The notes beneath the pieces were generated by a model. It did not search any database, had not been told where the DNA came from, and saw only the letters and a program-made list of their open reading frames with translations. A DNA stretch of 64,000 nucleotides from Zoogloea sp041904905 (GTDB lineage Bacteria; Pseudomonadota; Gammaproteobacteria; Burkholderiales; Rhodocyclaceae): NCBI RefSeq assembly GCF_041904905.1, contig NZ_JAYRMI010000010.1:19219-83218 (forward strand). Direction: 5' to 3'. The number at the start of each line of letters is the position of its first letter. Within the stretch, counting starts at the first letter, position 1. A program made the translations under genes and the position numbers. Shown piece after piece: positions 23,078-34,796 of this stretch.

Positions 23078-24427
23078 TCAGGGCGTGGGCGCCGCCAGTG
23101 CCTGCGCCGCGCGCCGATAGCCTTCCAGCTCGCGCACGACCGGGTTCGAACGCCGCCAGGAGCCGTCGTTGTACTGCAACAGGGCGAGGCGCCACAGCAG
23201 GTTGCGGGTGCGCTCGTCGTTGCCCACATGCAGGCCGTTGCTGGCATCCACCTCGGCCAGCCGCGTGTAGTCCTCGGGCGAGAGCCAGTAGCGGTAATCG
23301 GCCGCGAGGAGTTCGATGGCCCGGTCGACGGTGGCGCTCTCGATGGTCGCGCCTTCGGCCGATTCGCAGGCCAGCGCCAGCAGGCGCAGCAGCTCACGCG
23401 GGTGACCGCCGCTCATCTCGATGAGCCGGTCCCGCAGGTCGGGGCTGGCGAAGGCGGCGGGGTCGATGCGCCGGTCGAGCAGGTCGTGCATGGCCTGCCA
23501 GCCTGGGTCGAAGCGCTGGCCATCGCGGCTGGCAAGCTTGACGATGGGCAGCACAAGCTCGCTGTTGAGCTTGCTGTGGGTGGTGCCCACGTACTTGAGG
23601 GTGATCGGTGCGGTGTAGAGCACCAGCGCCTGGATGCCCAGCAGCTGCTCGGTGTCTTCAAGGAACAGGCTTTGCGCCTGCTTGAGGGGAATCTTGTCGG
23701 TGCCATCGACCAGCAACAGCAGGCGCTGGCCCTTGCCGGCGGCCTGGATGGCCTGCTCGGCGGCGCGGATGAAGTGATTGAACGCCACCGCGAACTCGGT
23801 GAAGGTCTTGCGGACCACCTCGCGCATGGTGTCCTTGTAGGTGGAGCTGTTCTTGAACACCGCAGAGAAGCGCGCGGTGAGCTTGAGCAGCAGCGGCCAG
23901 CCACCACCGGCTTCGGCTTCGGTGCCGATCTGGGCCGCCAGCTCCTTGACCGCCTCCTGGGTGAGCACGTGCTCGCTGAACCAGCGCTTCAGCCCGGCGA
24001 TGTGTGCGTCGTCCACCCGCAGCTGCAGCCTGTCCAGCTCGCTCATCACTGCATGGGCGAGGGAGAGGAACAGGTCGGCGTACTCGAGGTTGTTGATGTC
24101 GATCTCGCCCCGCACGTTGAACAGGATCGGGTAGAGCTTGCCCCCCGCCGGATTGCCGGCATCCCGCAACTGGGCCCGCAAGCGCATCAGCTCGGTGGAC
24201 TTGCCGCAACCGATGGGCCCGAACAGCAGCACATGCCGCCCGAGGGTGGGGAAGAACTCCCCCGTCGCCAGGCTCAGACCGAACTTCGTGAGCAGCCGGC
24301 TGCGCAGATCGGTTGCCCCACGCGCCACATCGGTGTCCACAAAACGCGGATCGCTGGGCTCGATGGCTTCGTCGAAGTCGAGCTGCTGGAGCACCTGGAG
24401 GAGATTACGGGGAGGCTGCTGACTCAT
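23078..24427 (-). CDS. P-loop (AAA/STAND-like) ATPase paired with the TPR protein
   Basis: A 449-residue protein with Walker A GPIGCGKST (residues 70-78) and Walker B RLLLLVDGTDKI (~235-246). Downstream are a sensor-like LYTAPITLKYVG strand and SGGHPRELLRLL, as in STAND/ORC-like ATPases, and a C-terminal winged-helix-like part (LWRLALLQYNDGSWRRSNPVVRELEGYR). The start MSQQPPRN was chosen because conserved sequence begins there; the upstream frame stays open but is antisense to the permease. A TTTAAT -10-like hexamer sits at 24472-24467. With the TPR gene it forms a two-gene cassette between ruvA and ruvB. Confidence 0.8.
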   Translation of the reverse strand: MSQQPPRNLLQVLQQLDFDEAIEPSDPRFVDTDVARGATDLRSRLLTKFGLSLATGEFFPTLGRHVLLFGPIGCGKSTELMRLRAQLRDAGNPAGGKLYPILFNVRGEIDINNLEYADLFLSLAHAVMSELDRLQLRVDDAHIAGLKRWFSEHVLTQEAVKELAAQIGTEAEAGGGWPLLLKLTARFSAVFKNSSTYKDTMREVVRKTFTEFAVAFNHFIRAAEQAIQAAGKGQRLLLLVDGTDKIPLKQAQSLFLEDTEQLLGIQALVLYTAPITLKYVGTTHSKLNSELVLPIVKLASRDGQRFDPGWQAMHDLLDRRIDPAAFASPDLRDRLIEMSGGHPRELLRLLALACESAEGATIESATVDRAIELLAADYRYWLSPEDYTRLAEVDASNGLHVGNDERTRNLLWRLALLQYNDGSWRRSNPVVRELEGYRRAAQALAAPTP

Positions 24428-24574
24428 TGCATTCGCACCACAGGAGCGGGAGATGTACCGGCTTTCATTAAACCATGAGTTAATCCGTACGCCCACGGTC
24501 CGGAGCCCCCAGCCTGGAACCGCTGCGCCGCCCGATTCGGCGATAATCCCCCCACCCCAACCCGAGACACCTCC
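24428..24574. promoter_or_regulatory. divergent promoter region of the ATPase cassette and the permease-ruvB unit
   Basis: A 147-bp gap, locally AT-richer (GGCTTTCATTAAACCATGAG). TTTAAT on the minus strand (24472-24467) suits the ATPase gene; GATAAT at 24542-24547 suits the permease gene, whose ATG follows 27 nt later. Neither has a convincing -35 box, so these are suggestions. Confidence 0.4.
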
Positions 24575-25635
24575 ATGGCTCCGCGACGTACCGCCCAGGT
24601 GGCCATCACGGCCCTTCTGCTTCTTGGCTGCGCCTTCGTGCTCAGCCCCTTCTTTGCGGCGATCCTGTTTGCCGGGACGGTGTGCATCACCACCTGGCCG
24701 ATCTACCGCTGGCTGCACCGCCGGCTGGGGCGGCGGGACGGGCTGGGGGCGATCTCGATGACGCTGCTGCTCACCGCCGTGCTGTTGGTGCCGATGATCG
24801 GGCTGGCAGCCTCCCTCACCGACGCGGCGATGGAGGCCGTGGAGTGGGCGCGCACCGCCATCGAGCAATCCGACGGCCGCCCGCCGGCGTGGGTGAAGCA
24901 GCTGCCGGTGGTCGGCCCCGACCTCGACGCCTACGTGCGCAAGCTCACCCACAGCCAGCAGGAGATGCGCAAGCTGGCGCTGCAGGCGGTCGAGCCGGCC
25001 CGCAAATTCGCCCTGGGGCTGGGCGGCGTGCTGGGCCAGGGGTTGCTGCAGATCACCCTGGTGTTGTTCATCGGCTTCTTCTTCTACCGGGACGGCGCCA
25101 GCATCTACACCCAGCTGGAAACCGGCGCCCAGCGGCTGGGGGGCGAGCTGGGCCACCGGCTGCTCGATCTGGCCGCCAACACCGTGAAGGCGGTGATGAT
25201 CGGCATCGTCGGCACCGCCGCGGCCCAGGCGCTGGTGGCGCTGGTGGGCTTCGCGATCGCCGGGGTGCCGGGGGCCCTGCTGCTGGCGGCGGGCACCTTC
25301 TTCCTGTCGCTGGTGCCGGTGGGCCCGCCGCTGATCTGGGGCGGCGCGGCGTTCTGGCTGTACCAGCAGGGCGAGAGCGGCTGGGCGATCTTCATGGTGC
25401 TGTGGGGCGCGCTGGCGGTCAGTTCGGTGGATAACTTCCTCAAGCCCTTCCTCATCAGCCGCACCGCCAGCCTGCCGATCCTGCTGATCGCCCTGGGCGC
25501 CTTTGGCGGCGTGCTGGCCTTCGGTTTCATCGGGCTGTTCCTCGGCCCCACCTTCCTGGCCCTGGGTCAGGCCCTGTTCCGGGAATGGACGGCCCACGAC
25601 GCCGCCCTCCCCGCCGTCACCTCGGACAACGCGCA

Positions 25636-25639
<4 letters not shown>
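24575..25639 (+). CDS. AI-2E family transporter (PerM/YdiK-like permease)
   Basis: A 354-residue inner-membrane protein with about eight helices: an N-terminal pair (ITALLLLGCAFVLSPFFAAILFAGTVCITTWPIYRWL), a long soluble segment (~90-140), then the conserved block VLFIGFFFYRDGASI...LISRTASLPILLIALGAFGGVLAFGFIGLFLGPTFLA. The family includes peptide, autoinducer-2 and Na/H exporters, so the substrate is not assigned. Its stop overlaps the ruvB ATG (ATGA). Confidence 0.9.
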
Positions 25640-26703
<1,064 letters not shown>

Positions 26704-26741
26704 TCCGCGTCGCCGGCAGCCAGCCGGCGGGCGGAGGGGGG

Positions 26742-27281
26742 TCAGGCAGTCTGGCGGGACGCCTTGGCGCTGGCCATCACGGCCTGGATGCGGTCGGCAG
26801 TGCCGAGGAAATCGCTCTGGTTTTCCTCGTCGAAGGGCTTGAGGCATAGCGACACCGCCTTGGCGGTGATCGTCAGGCCGCCCTTCGGGTCGCGGTCGAT
26901 GAAGCCGTTCTGGATCAGGTGGCTCACCTTGCGCCGCACGGTCTCCCGCGGGATGCCGGTGGACGAACTGATCGAGAAGGCGTTGCAGGGGCGCAGCGGC
27001 AGGCGGCTGAAGGTTTCCTCGTCGGTGCAGCTGCTGGGCACGCTGGAGCCGTCGCCCAGCGCCAGGCTACCCATGTTGTAGAGCCCGACCTCGCCGAGGA
27101 CGATGGGCAACAGCAGGTCGCCGTCGAAGGCGCCGTACAGCCGGACCAGATAGCGCAGGTTGTAGCGGGCAAGATGCAAGGCGGCCAGGCGCCTCTCTCG
27201 GGGGACTTCAGGCCCGGTCGCCCCGGTCGTGTCGCCGGGTGGAACCAACCCTTTGGGGTCAGCGGGCAGCAGGGTGTTCAT
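26742..27281 (-). CDS. winged-helix transcriptional regulator
   Basis: A 179-residue protein. The centre (CNAFSISSSTGIPRETVRRKVSHLIQNGFIDRDPKGGLTIT, ~85-130) is a clear winged helix-turn-helix with wing. The N-terminal half (ALHLARYNLRYLVRLYGAFDGDLLLPIVLGEVGLYNMG) is a helical dimer or sensing part. I chose the ATG at 27281 because GGAGA lies 6 nt upstream; another ATG at 27293 lacks a ribosome site. An inverted repeat just upstream suggests autoregulation. Target genes are unknown. Confidence 0.75.
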   Translation of the reverse strand: MNTLLPADPKGLVPPGDTTGATGPEVPRERRLAALHLARYNLRYLVRLYGAFDGDLLLPIVLGEVGLYNMGSLALGDGSSVPSSCTDEETFSRLPLRPCNAFSISSSTGIPRETVRRKVSHLIQNGFIDRDPKGGLTITAKAVSLCLKPFDEENQSDFLGTADRIQAVMASAKASRQTA

Positions 27282-27305
27282 GTAGTTCTCCATGATGCTT
27301 CTGGC

Positions 27306-27336
27306 TGAATGGTGTGTAACATCATTTAACCATTCA
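27306..27336. promoter_or_regulatory. inverted repeat upstream of the winged-helix regulator
   Basis: TGAATGG (27306-27312) and CCATTCA (27330-27336) are perfect 7-bp arms around an AT-rich 17-bp centre. They start 25 bp upstream of the chosen start codon. The AT-rich setting in a GC-rich genome and the position suit an autoregulatory operator. No experimental analogue is known to me. Confidence 0.4.
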
Positions 27337-27402
27337 ATGCCCGGAGAATACATACCCCTGTCTTGCCAAAGCCCGAAAAACTGGGGTCGGCTATGGACTA
27401 AT

Positions 27403-28587
27403 TCACACCTGACAGGCCAGACCCTTAAGGTATTCGCCCTCCGGAACGGCCAGACCGATGGGATGGTCGGGCGCGGCGGCGAGCCGATGCAAAATGCGTG
27501 CCTCGACACCCACGTCCGCCGCGGCCCCCGCCACGATCTTCTGGAACAGCTCCAGCCCGATCCCACCGGAGCAGGAGTAGGTCATCAGGATGCCGCCAGG
27601 GTTGAGCAGGCGGAAGCCCAGCAGGTTGATGTCCTTGTAGGCGCGGGCGGCCCGGTCGGCGTGGGCGGCAGAGGGCGCGAACTTGGGTGGATCGAGCACG
27701 ATCAGGTCGAACTTGCGACCATCGGCCTTGAGGGTGCGCAGGGCCTGGAAGACGTCGTCCTCGCGCCACTCGGCGCGGGCGGCGTCGAGCTGGGGGTTGA
27801 GCGCCACGTTGCGCGCCGCGGTGGCCAGCGCCGGGCCAGAGGAGTCGATGGAGATCACGCTCTTGGCGCCGCCGGCCAGGGCCTGCAGCGAGAAGCCGCC
27901 GGTGTAACAGAAACAGTTGAGCACGTCGCGCCCGGCGGCCAGCTGGCCGGTGAGCAGGCGGTTGTCTCGCTGGTCGAGGTAGAAGCCGGTTTTATGGCCG
28001 CCGGCCACGTCCACTTCCATCCGCACGCCGTTCTCGACGATGGTGAGCTGCTCGGGCAGCTCGCCGAACACCAGCCCGCTCACCGGGCAAAGGCCCTCGA
28101 GCTTGCGCACGTCGGAATCGGAGCGCTCGTACACCGCGCTGCAGCCGGTGGCCTGGACCAGCCCGGCGACGATGGCGTCGCGCCATTTGTCGGCGCCCGC
28201 GCTGGTGAGCTGCACCACCACCACCGGGCCGTAGCGGTCGGCGATCACCCCGGGCAGGCCGTCGGATTCGCCGTGGATGAGGCGCACGCCGTCCTGCCGG
28301 GCCAGCCACGGGTGGGCCGCCCGCCGCGCCACCGACGCCGCCACTGCGCGCTTGACGAAGGCGTGGTCGATGGACTGGTCGCAGTCGAAGGTCCACACCC
28401 GGGCGCGGATCTGCGATTCGGGCGACCACGCCGCCCGCGCCAGCGCCCGGCCGTCGGCGTCCTTGACCAGCACGGTATCGCCCGGCCGGGCGCGGCCCTC
28501 CAGCCGATCCACCGAACCGGCGAAGATCCAGGGGTGACGACGCATCACGGAGCGTTCCTTGCCGGGTTTGAGAATGAGATCGGCCAT
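27403..28587 (-). CDS. rlmI: class I rRNA large-subunit methyltransferase RlmI-like
   Basis: A 394-residue SAM enzyme: N-terminal PUA domain (LILKPGKERSVMRRHPWIFAGSVDRLEG), central EEHEE-like region (GESDGLPGVIADRYG), then the Rossmann methyltransferase with DVLNCFCYTGGFSLQALAGG (SAM loop), SIDSS and LDPPKFAPS. This is the RlmI/RlmO class that makes 5-methylcytosine in 23S rRNA. The start MADLILK follows a pyrimidine-rich tract rather than a Shine-Dalgarno sequence. It lies downstream of the DUF484 gene, separated by a repeat element. Confidence 0.9.
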   Translation of the reverse strand: MADLILKPGKERSVMRRHPWIFAGSVDRLEGRARPGDTVLVKDADGRALARAAWSPESQIRARVWTFDCDQSIDHAFVKRAVAASVARRAAHPWLARQDGVRLIHGESDGLPGVIADRYGPVVVVQLTSAGADKWRDAIVAGLVQATGCSAVYERSDSDVRKLEGLCPVSGLVFGELPEQLTIVENGVRMEVDVAGGHKTGFYLDQRDNRLLTGQLAAGRDVLNCFCYTGGFSLQALAGGAKSVISIDSSGPALATAARNVALNPQLDAARAEWREDDVFQALRTLKADGRKFDLIVLDPPKFAPSAAHADRAARAYKDINLLGFRLLNPGGILMTYSCSGGIGLELFQKIVAGAAADVGVEARILHRLAAAPDHPIGLAVPEGEYLKGLACQV

Positions 28588-28638
28588 GGGAGGAATTGGG
28601 AATGGAGAATTGGTAAATGGGGGAATGGGAAATGGGGC
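28588..28638. repeat. purine-rich low-complexity tract at the rlmI start
   Basis: About 50 bp made of variants of GGGAATGG and GGAATTGG on the plus strand (CCATTCCC on the coding strand), directly abutting the rlmI start codon. It is a short-sequence repeat in an otherwise GC-balanced region and leaves no normal Shine-Dalgarno sequence for rlmI. Confidence 0.7.
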
Positions 28639-28689
28639 AACGGCCACACCTTGCGCCGCTCCCGAAACCTGAGGGGTGCAGAAAGCGTA

Positions 28690-28783
28690 GCGAGCAGGCC
28701 GAGGTCGCGACGAGAAGCGCAGCCGTACATGAATACGGCGAGCATCGCAGACGCACGATCGGCCTGCGCAGTAGCTTTATGCG
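28690..28783 (-). repeat. dispersed ~95-bp element, copy A
   Basis: Read on the minus strand it begins right after the DUF484 stop. It shares with 43872-43970 the series CTACTGCGC, ATGCTCGCCGTA, ACGGCTGCGC and CTCGTCGC at matching spacing. The inner CCGTACATGAATACGG part can form a hairpin. Both copies sit in the same orientation just 3' of a gene. Confidence 0.75.
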
Positions 28784-28787
28784 CCCC

Positions 28788-29438
28788 TCAGCCGAGCTGG
28801 CGGACGAGGGAGGCGGAGACCATCTCGCCGATACGGGTGACGTAGAGCGTGCCCATCGACGGATAGAAACGCTCCGGGTCTTCGCTACCCATGGCCAGGA
28901 GGCCGAAGGTCTTCTCGTCGCGGCGCAGGGGCACCAGGGCCACCGACTTGACCTGCCGGCCGGCGGCGCCGAACCAGTTGGCAACCTCGCGGATCGTCGG
29001 GGTGCCGCAATAGGGCGCGGTCAGGTCGCCGGTGAAGAAGCGCACGTCCTCGCCCACGGGCAGGAACTCGGGGCCGCTGCGCGACAGCACGCTGTTCCAC
29101 ACCCGGAAGGCCACGTGGGGCACGGTGAAGTCTTCCTGCAGGTGGGTGTAGATGGCCTGGCGGATGGATTCGAAATCCTCGGCCTCAAGCAGCGACAGGG
29201 TGAGGCGATGCACCTTCTCGCCGATGGCGTCGTTCTCTTCGCCGAACTCGAGCAGCTCGGCGAACTTGTTCTCGAGCTGGGCGATGCGCTCGCGCAGGGC
29301 GAGCATCTGGCGCTCGATGAGGGAAATGGCCTGGCCGTTGTGGGGGTGGGTCACCGTCAGGTCGGTCAGCAGGCTGGCGTTGTCGTCGAAGAAATCGGGG
29401 TTGGCCTGCAGGAACTGGATGACGTCGGAAGCTTTCAT
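28788..29438 (-). CDS. DUF484 family protein
   Basis: A 216-residue protein: KASDVIQFLQANPDFFDDNASLLTDLTVTHP is the diagnostic N-terminus of DUF484, followed by a coiled-coil (ISLIERQMLALRERIAQLENKFAELL) and a GAF-like C-terminal domain. It lies 23 nt downstream of dapF, the conserved dapF-DUF484 order. The usual xerC that follows in many proteobacteria is not here; an element and rlmI follow instead. Function unknown. Confidence 0.9.
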   Translation of the reverse strand: MKASDVIQFLQANPDFFDDNASLLTDLTVTHPHNGQAISLIERQMLALRERIAQLENKFAELLEFGEENDAIGEKVHRLTLSLLEAEDFESIRQAIYTHLQEDFTVPHVAFRVWNSVLSRSGPEFLPVGEDVRFFTGDLTAPYCGTPTIREVANWFGAAGRQVKSVALVPLRRDEKTFGLLAMGSEDPERFYPSMGTLYVTRIGEMVSASLVRQLG

Positions 29439-29461
29439 GGCGTGGGCCGGGTGGGTGAGGT

Positions 29462-30301
29462 TCAGGGGAGCGTGAGTTCGCCGGAGAAGACGGTGACGGC
29501 CGGGCCGGTCATGAGGACCGGGGTGCCGACGCCGCCCCAGGCGATGGTCAGTTCGCCGCCGCGGGTTTCGACCGCCACCGGCGAGGCCACCAGGCCGCGC
29601 AGGATGCCCGCCACCACCGCCGCGCAGGCGCCGGTGCCGCAGGCCAGGGTTTCGCCAGCGCCGCGTTCGAAGACGCGCAGACGCACCCGATGTTCGTCCA
29701 CCACCTGCAGGAAGCCGGCGTTGACCCGCGCCGGGAAGCGCGGGTGACGCTCGATGAGCGGGCCCTGTTCGGCCACCGGGGCGGTGTCCACGTCGGCCAC
29801 CACCTGCACCGCGTGGGGGTTGCCCATGCTGACGGCGGTGATCGCCACGCTGGAGCCGGCCACGTCGAGGGGCTGCACGTAGGCGTCGGAGTCGCTGACG
29901 AAGGGCACGTCGGCGGGGTTGAGCACCGGCACGCCCATGTCGACGGTGACCTTGCCGTCGGCCTCCAGGCGCGGCGCGATGACGCCCTTCCTGGTCTCGA
30001 CGCGGATCTCGCGCTTGTCGGTGAGGCCCTGGTCGAACACGAAACGGGCGAAGCAGCGGGCGCCGTTGCCGCACTGCTCCACCTCGCCGCCGTCGGCGTT
30101 GAAGATGCGGTAGCGGAAGTCGACACCGGGGGTCTGGGCCGGCTCGACCACCAGCAACTGGTCGCAGCCGACGCCGAAATGACGGTCGGCCAGGAAGCGC
30201 ACCTGGTCTTCGGTGAGCGCGATGGGCTGGCGCACGGCGTCGATCATCACGAAGTCGTTGCCAAGGCCCTGCATCTTGGTAAAGGCGAGCTTTCTGCTCA
30301 T
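29462..30301 (-). CDS. dapF: diaminopimelate epimerase
   Basis: A 279-residue two-domain enzyme converting LL- to meso-diaminopimelate for lysine and peptidoglycan. The start FTKMQGLGNDFVMID is diagnostic, and the two catalytic cysteines are visible in QCGNGARC (Cys77) and ACGTGACA. The ATG overlaps the stop of the CoA-binding protein gene by 4 nt (ATGA). It is followed by DUF484. Confidence 0.96.
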   Translation of the reverse strand: MSRKLAFTKMQGLGNDFVMIDAVRQPIALTEDQVRFLADRHFGVGCDQLLVVEPAQTPGVDFRYRIFNADGGEVEQCGNGARCFARFVFDQGLTDKREIRVETRKGVIAPRLEADGKVTVDMGVPVLNPADVPFVSDSDAYVQPLDVAGSSVAITAVSMGNPHAVQVVADVDTAPVAEQGPLIERHPRFPARVNAGFLQVVDEHRVRLRVFERGAGETLACGTGACAAVVAGILRGLVASPVAVETRGGELTIAWGGVGTPVLMTGPAVTVFSGELTLP

Positions 30302-30711
30302 GGGATAAAATCCAGGTAATCCCGCCAGACGCAGCGGTCCATCACCACCGTCATGCCGGCAGCTTGCGCACGCGCGGCGGCCGCTTCGTCGATCACCCCG
30401 TCCTGCAGCCAGATGCGCTTGACGCCCAGGGCGATGCACTCGTCCACGATCGGGCCGACTTCATGGGACGCACGAAAGACATCCACGAGATCGGGCACGA
30501 AGGGCAGGTCGGACAGGCAGGCGTAGGCTTTTTCGCCGAGCACCTCGGAAACCGCCGGGCGAACCGGTACGATGCGGTAGCCGAAGCCCTGCATCGCGCG
30601 GGCCACCCGGTAACTCGGGCGATCCGGACGCGGCGACAGGCCGACGACGGCGATGGTCTTGACCTCCTGCAGCAGGCTGCGGATCCGGTCGGGCGGGGGA
30701 TTGGTAAACAT
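30298..30711 (-). CDS. CoA-binding domain protein (YccU-like)
   Basis: A 137-residue single Rossmann-like CoA-binding domain: IAVVGLSPRPDRPSYRVARAMQGFGYRIVPV, VPDLVDVFRASHEVGPIVDECIALGVKRIWLQDGVI. The family binds CoA or a nucleotide but has no firm function. It is the first gene of the dapF unit and is divergent from sppA across 83 bp. Confidence 0.88.
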   Translation of the reverse strand: MFTNPPPDRIRSLLQEVKTIAVVGLSPRPDRPSYRVARAMQGFGYRIVPVRPAVSEVLGEKAYACLSDLPFVPDLVDVFRASHEVGPIVDECIALGVKRIWLQDGVIDEAAAARAQAAGMTVVMDRCVWRDYLDFIP

Positions 30712-30794
30712 GGGCGGATTCTACCGGATTGGCAGAGCGCCGAAACCCTGCGGGGAACCGCAGGCGGCATGACAGGAAAGCATTGGAGAGCAGG

Positions 30795-32630
30795 ATGGAT
30801 CGCAGTACGCGGCCGGGAGTCGTGAGAAGAGTGTGGTCGGGCTTTTGGCGCGGGGTGGACCAACTGCGGCGGGCGAGCATCAACCTGCTGTTCCTGGCGG
30901 TGGTGGCGGTAATCGTCGCCAGCTGGGGATCGAGCCGGATCGAGCCCCTGCCCACCGACGCGGCGCTGGTGATCGCCCCCAACGGTACCCTCGTCGAGCA
31001 GCGCACCGTGCGCAGCCCGATGAGCGTGCTGCAGGGGGGCGATGGCATCCGTCAGGTGCTGCTGCGCGACGTGGTGGACGCCATCCGCCACGCCGCCACC
31101 GACCCGCGCATCAAGGTGCTCATCGTCGAGCCCGACAGCCTGGCCGGCGCCGGGCTGTCCAAGCTGCAGGAGATCGGCGCGGCGATGGCCGACTTCCGCA
31201 AGGCCGGCAAGAAGATCTACGCCTGGGGCAAGAACTTCAACCAGACCCAGTACCACCTGGCGGCCCACGCCGACGAGGTCTTCCTGAACCCCGACGGCTA
31301 CGTGCTGCTCACCGGCTTCGGGCGCTACCCCACCTACTTCAAGGGGCTGTTCGACCAGCTGGGGGTGAAGGTGCAGGTCTTCCGGGTGGGCACCTACAAA
31401 TCCTTCGTCGAGCCCTACACCCGCAGCGACATGTCGCCGGAAGACCGCGATGCCACCCGCGAGTACCTCGACGCCGCGTGGCAGGCTTACCAGGCCGACA
31501 TCGCCGCCGCCCGCCCCAAGGCCGGCGGCCAGATCGCCCGCTACGTGGGCGAGGCGCCCGAGCTGCTGGCGGCGGCCGACGGCGATTCGGCGAAGATGGC
31601 CCTCGACGCCGGCTTCGTGGACGGCCTCAAGAGCGCCGACGAGTGGCGCGAGTTCCTGCGTCAGCAGGTGGGCCCGGCCGCCGACGGCAAGGGCTTCAAG
31701 CACGTGGATCTGGCCACCTACATCGGCCGCGTGCGCGAGGAGGCCTCCCACCCGGCCGCGAAGATCGGCGTGGTGGTGGCCCAGGGCGCCATCGTGGACG
31801 GCGAGCAGCCGCCCGGCGTGGTGGGCGGCGACTCGGTGGCCGGCCTGATCCGTCAGGCCCGCGAGGACGACGCGATCAAGGCCGTGGTGCTGCGCATCGA
31901 CAGCCCCGGCGGCAGCGCCACCGCGTCCGAGGTGATCCGCCGCGAGCTGGCGCTCACCCGCAAGGCCGGCAAGCCGGTGGTGGTGTCGATGGGGTCGGTG
32001 GCGGCCTCCGGCGGCTACTGGATCGCCATGGCCGCCGACGAGGTGTGGGCCAGCCCCACCACCATCACCGGCTCGATCGGCATCTTCGCGATGCTGCCCG
32101 ATCTGTCCGGCCCGCTGGCCAAGCTCGGGCTCACCGTCGACGGCATCGGCACCACGCCGCTGGCCGCCGGCCTCGACCCCCGCCGGCCCCTCGACCCGCA
32201 GATCGGCAGGCTCCTCCAGTCGAGCATCGAACACGGCTACAAGCGCTTCCTCACGGTGGTGGGCGAGGCCCGCAAGATGAGCCCGGAGGCCGTCGACCAG
32301 GTGGCCCAGGGCCGCGTGTGGATGGGCAGCCAGGCGAAGGACAAGGGGCTGGTGGACAAGCTCGGCGGGCTCGACGCCGCCCTCAAGGCCGCCGCCGGCC
32401 GCGCCGGGCTCACCGACTACGACGTGAGCTACGTCGAGAAGCCCCTGTCGCCCCGCGACCAGCTGCTCTCCAAGCTCCTCGACAACGGCGAGGAGAGCGA
32501 CGGCGTGCAGCCCGGCAGCCAGTCGCTGGTGGAGCAGACCGTCGCCCGCCTGCGCACCGAGCTGCAGGGCCTCGCCCTGTGGAACGACCCCGGCAACGTC
32601 TACCTGCACTGCCTGTGCGACGCGCCCTGA
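30795..32630 (+). CDS. sppA: signal peptide peptidase SppA, 67-kDa type
   Basis: A 611-residue membrane protease. One N-terminal helix (INLLFLAVVAVIVASWGSS), then two ClpP-like halves. The Lys of the Ser-Lys dyad is expected in the first half (AWGKNFNQTQYHLAAHADEVFLNP) and the Ser in the second (VVSMGSVAASGGYWIAMAADEVWA). The length matches the tandem 67K type rather than the short form. It degrades cleaved signal peptides. The ATG at 30795 is preceded by GGAG; an earlier in-frame ATG at 30729 lacks one. A terminator-like hairpin follows. Confidence 0.95.
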   Translation: MDRSTRPGVVRRVWSGFWRGVDQLRRASINLLFLAVVAVIVASWGSSRIEPLPTDAALVIAPNGTLVEQRTVRSPMSVLQGGDGIRQVLLRDVVDAIRHAATDPRIKVLIVEPDSLAGAGLSKLQEIGAAMADFRKAGKKIYAWGKNFNQTQYHLAAHADEVFLNPDGYVLLTGFGRYPTYFKGLFDQLGVKVQVFRVGTYKSFVEPYTRSDMSPEDRDATREYLDAAWQAYQADIAAARPKAGGQIARYVGEAPELLAAADGDSAKMALDAGFVDGLKSADEWREFLRQQVGPAADGKGFKHVDLATYIGRVREEASHPAAKIGVVVAQGAIVDGEQPPGVVGGDSVAGLIRQAREDDAIKAVVLRIDSPGGSATASEVIRRELALTRKAGKPVVVSMGSVAASGGYWIAMAADEVWASPTTITGSIGIFAMLPDLSGPLAKLGLTVDGIGTTPLAAGLDPRRPLDPQIGRLLQSSIEHGYKRFLTVVGEARKMSPEAVDQVAQGRVWMGSQAKDKGLVDKLGGLDAALKAAAGRAGLTDYDVSYVEKPLSPRDQLLSKLLDNGEESDGVQPGSQSLVEQTVARLRTELQGLALWNDPGNVYLHCLCDAP

Positions 32631-32669
32631 GGCGGCCGGCCAGGGGCTTTCACTGCCTGTAAGCGGAAT

Positions 32670-32700
32670 GTTGCCGGATTGTCCCGGTTCGGCAACTTTT
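32670..32700 (+). terminator. intrinsic terminator after sppA
   Basis: GTTGCCG (32670-32676) pairs with CGGCAAC (32690-32696) around a 13-nt loop and is followed by TTTT. It lies 40 nt after the sppA stop, in front of the cpdB-like gene. Confidence 0.6.
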
Positions 32701-32737
32701 CCGTCACGCCCCGGCAACCCGCATTCATGATACTTCC

Positions 32738-32757
32738 CGGCACCGATTATCGTGCCG
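32738..32757. promoter_or_regulatory. palindrome directly upstream of the cpdB-like gene
   Basis: CGGCAC (32738-32743) and GTGCCG (32752-32757) flank CGATTATC, a near-perfect 20-bp palindrome ending 8 bp before the start codon. It may be an operator or an mRNA hairpin that covers the translation start. No known regulator fits with confidence. Confidence 0.35.
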
Positions 32758-32765
32758 AATGAATC

Positions 32766-34773
<2,008 letters not shown>

Positions 34774-34796
<23 letters not shown>

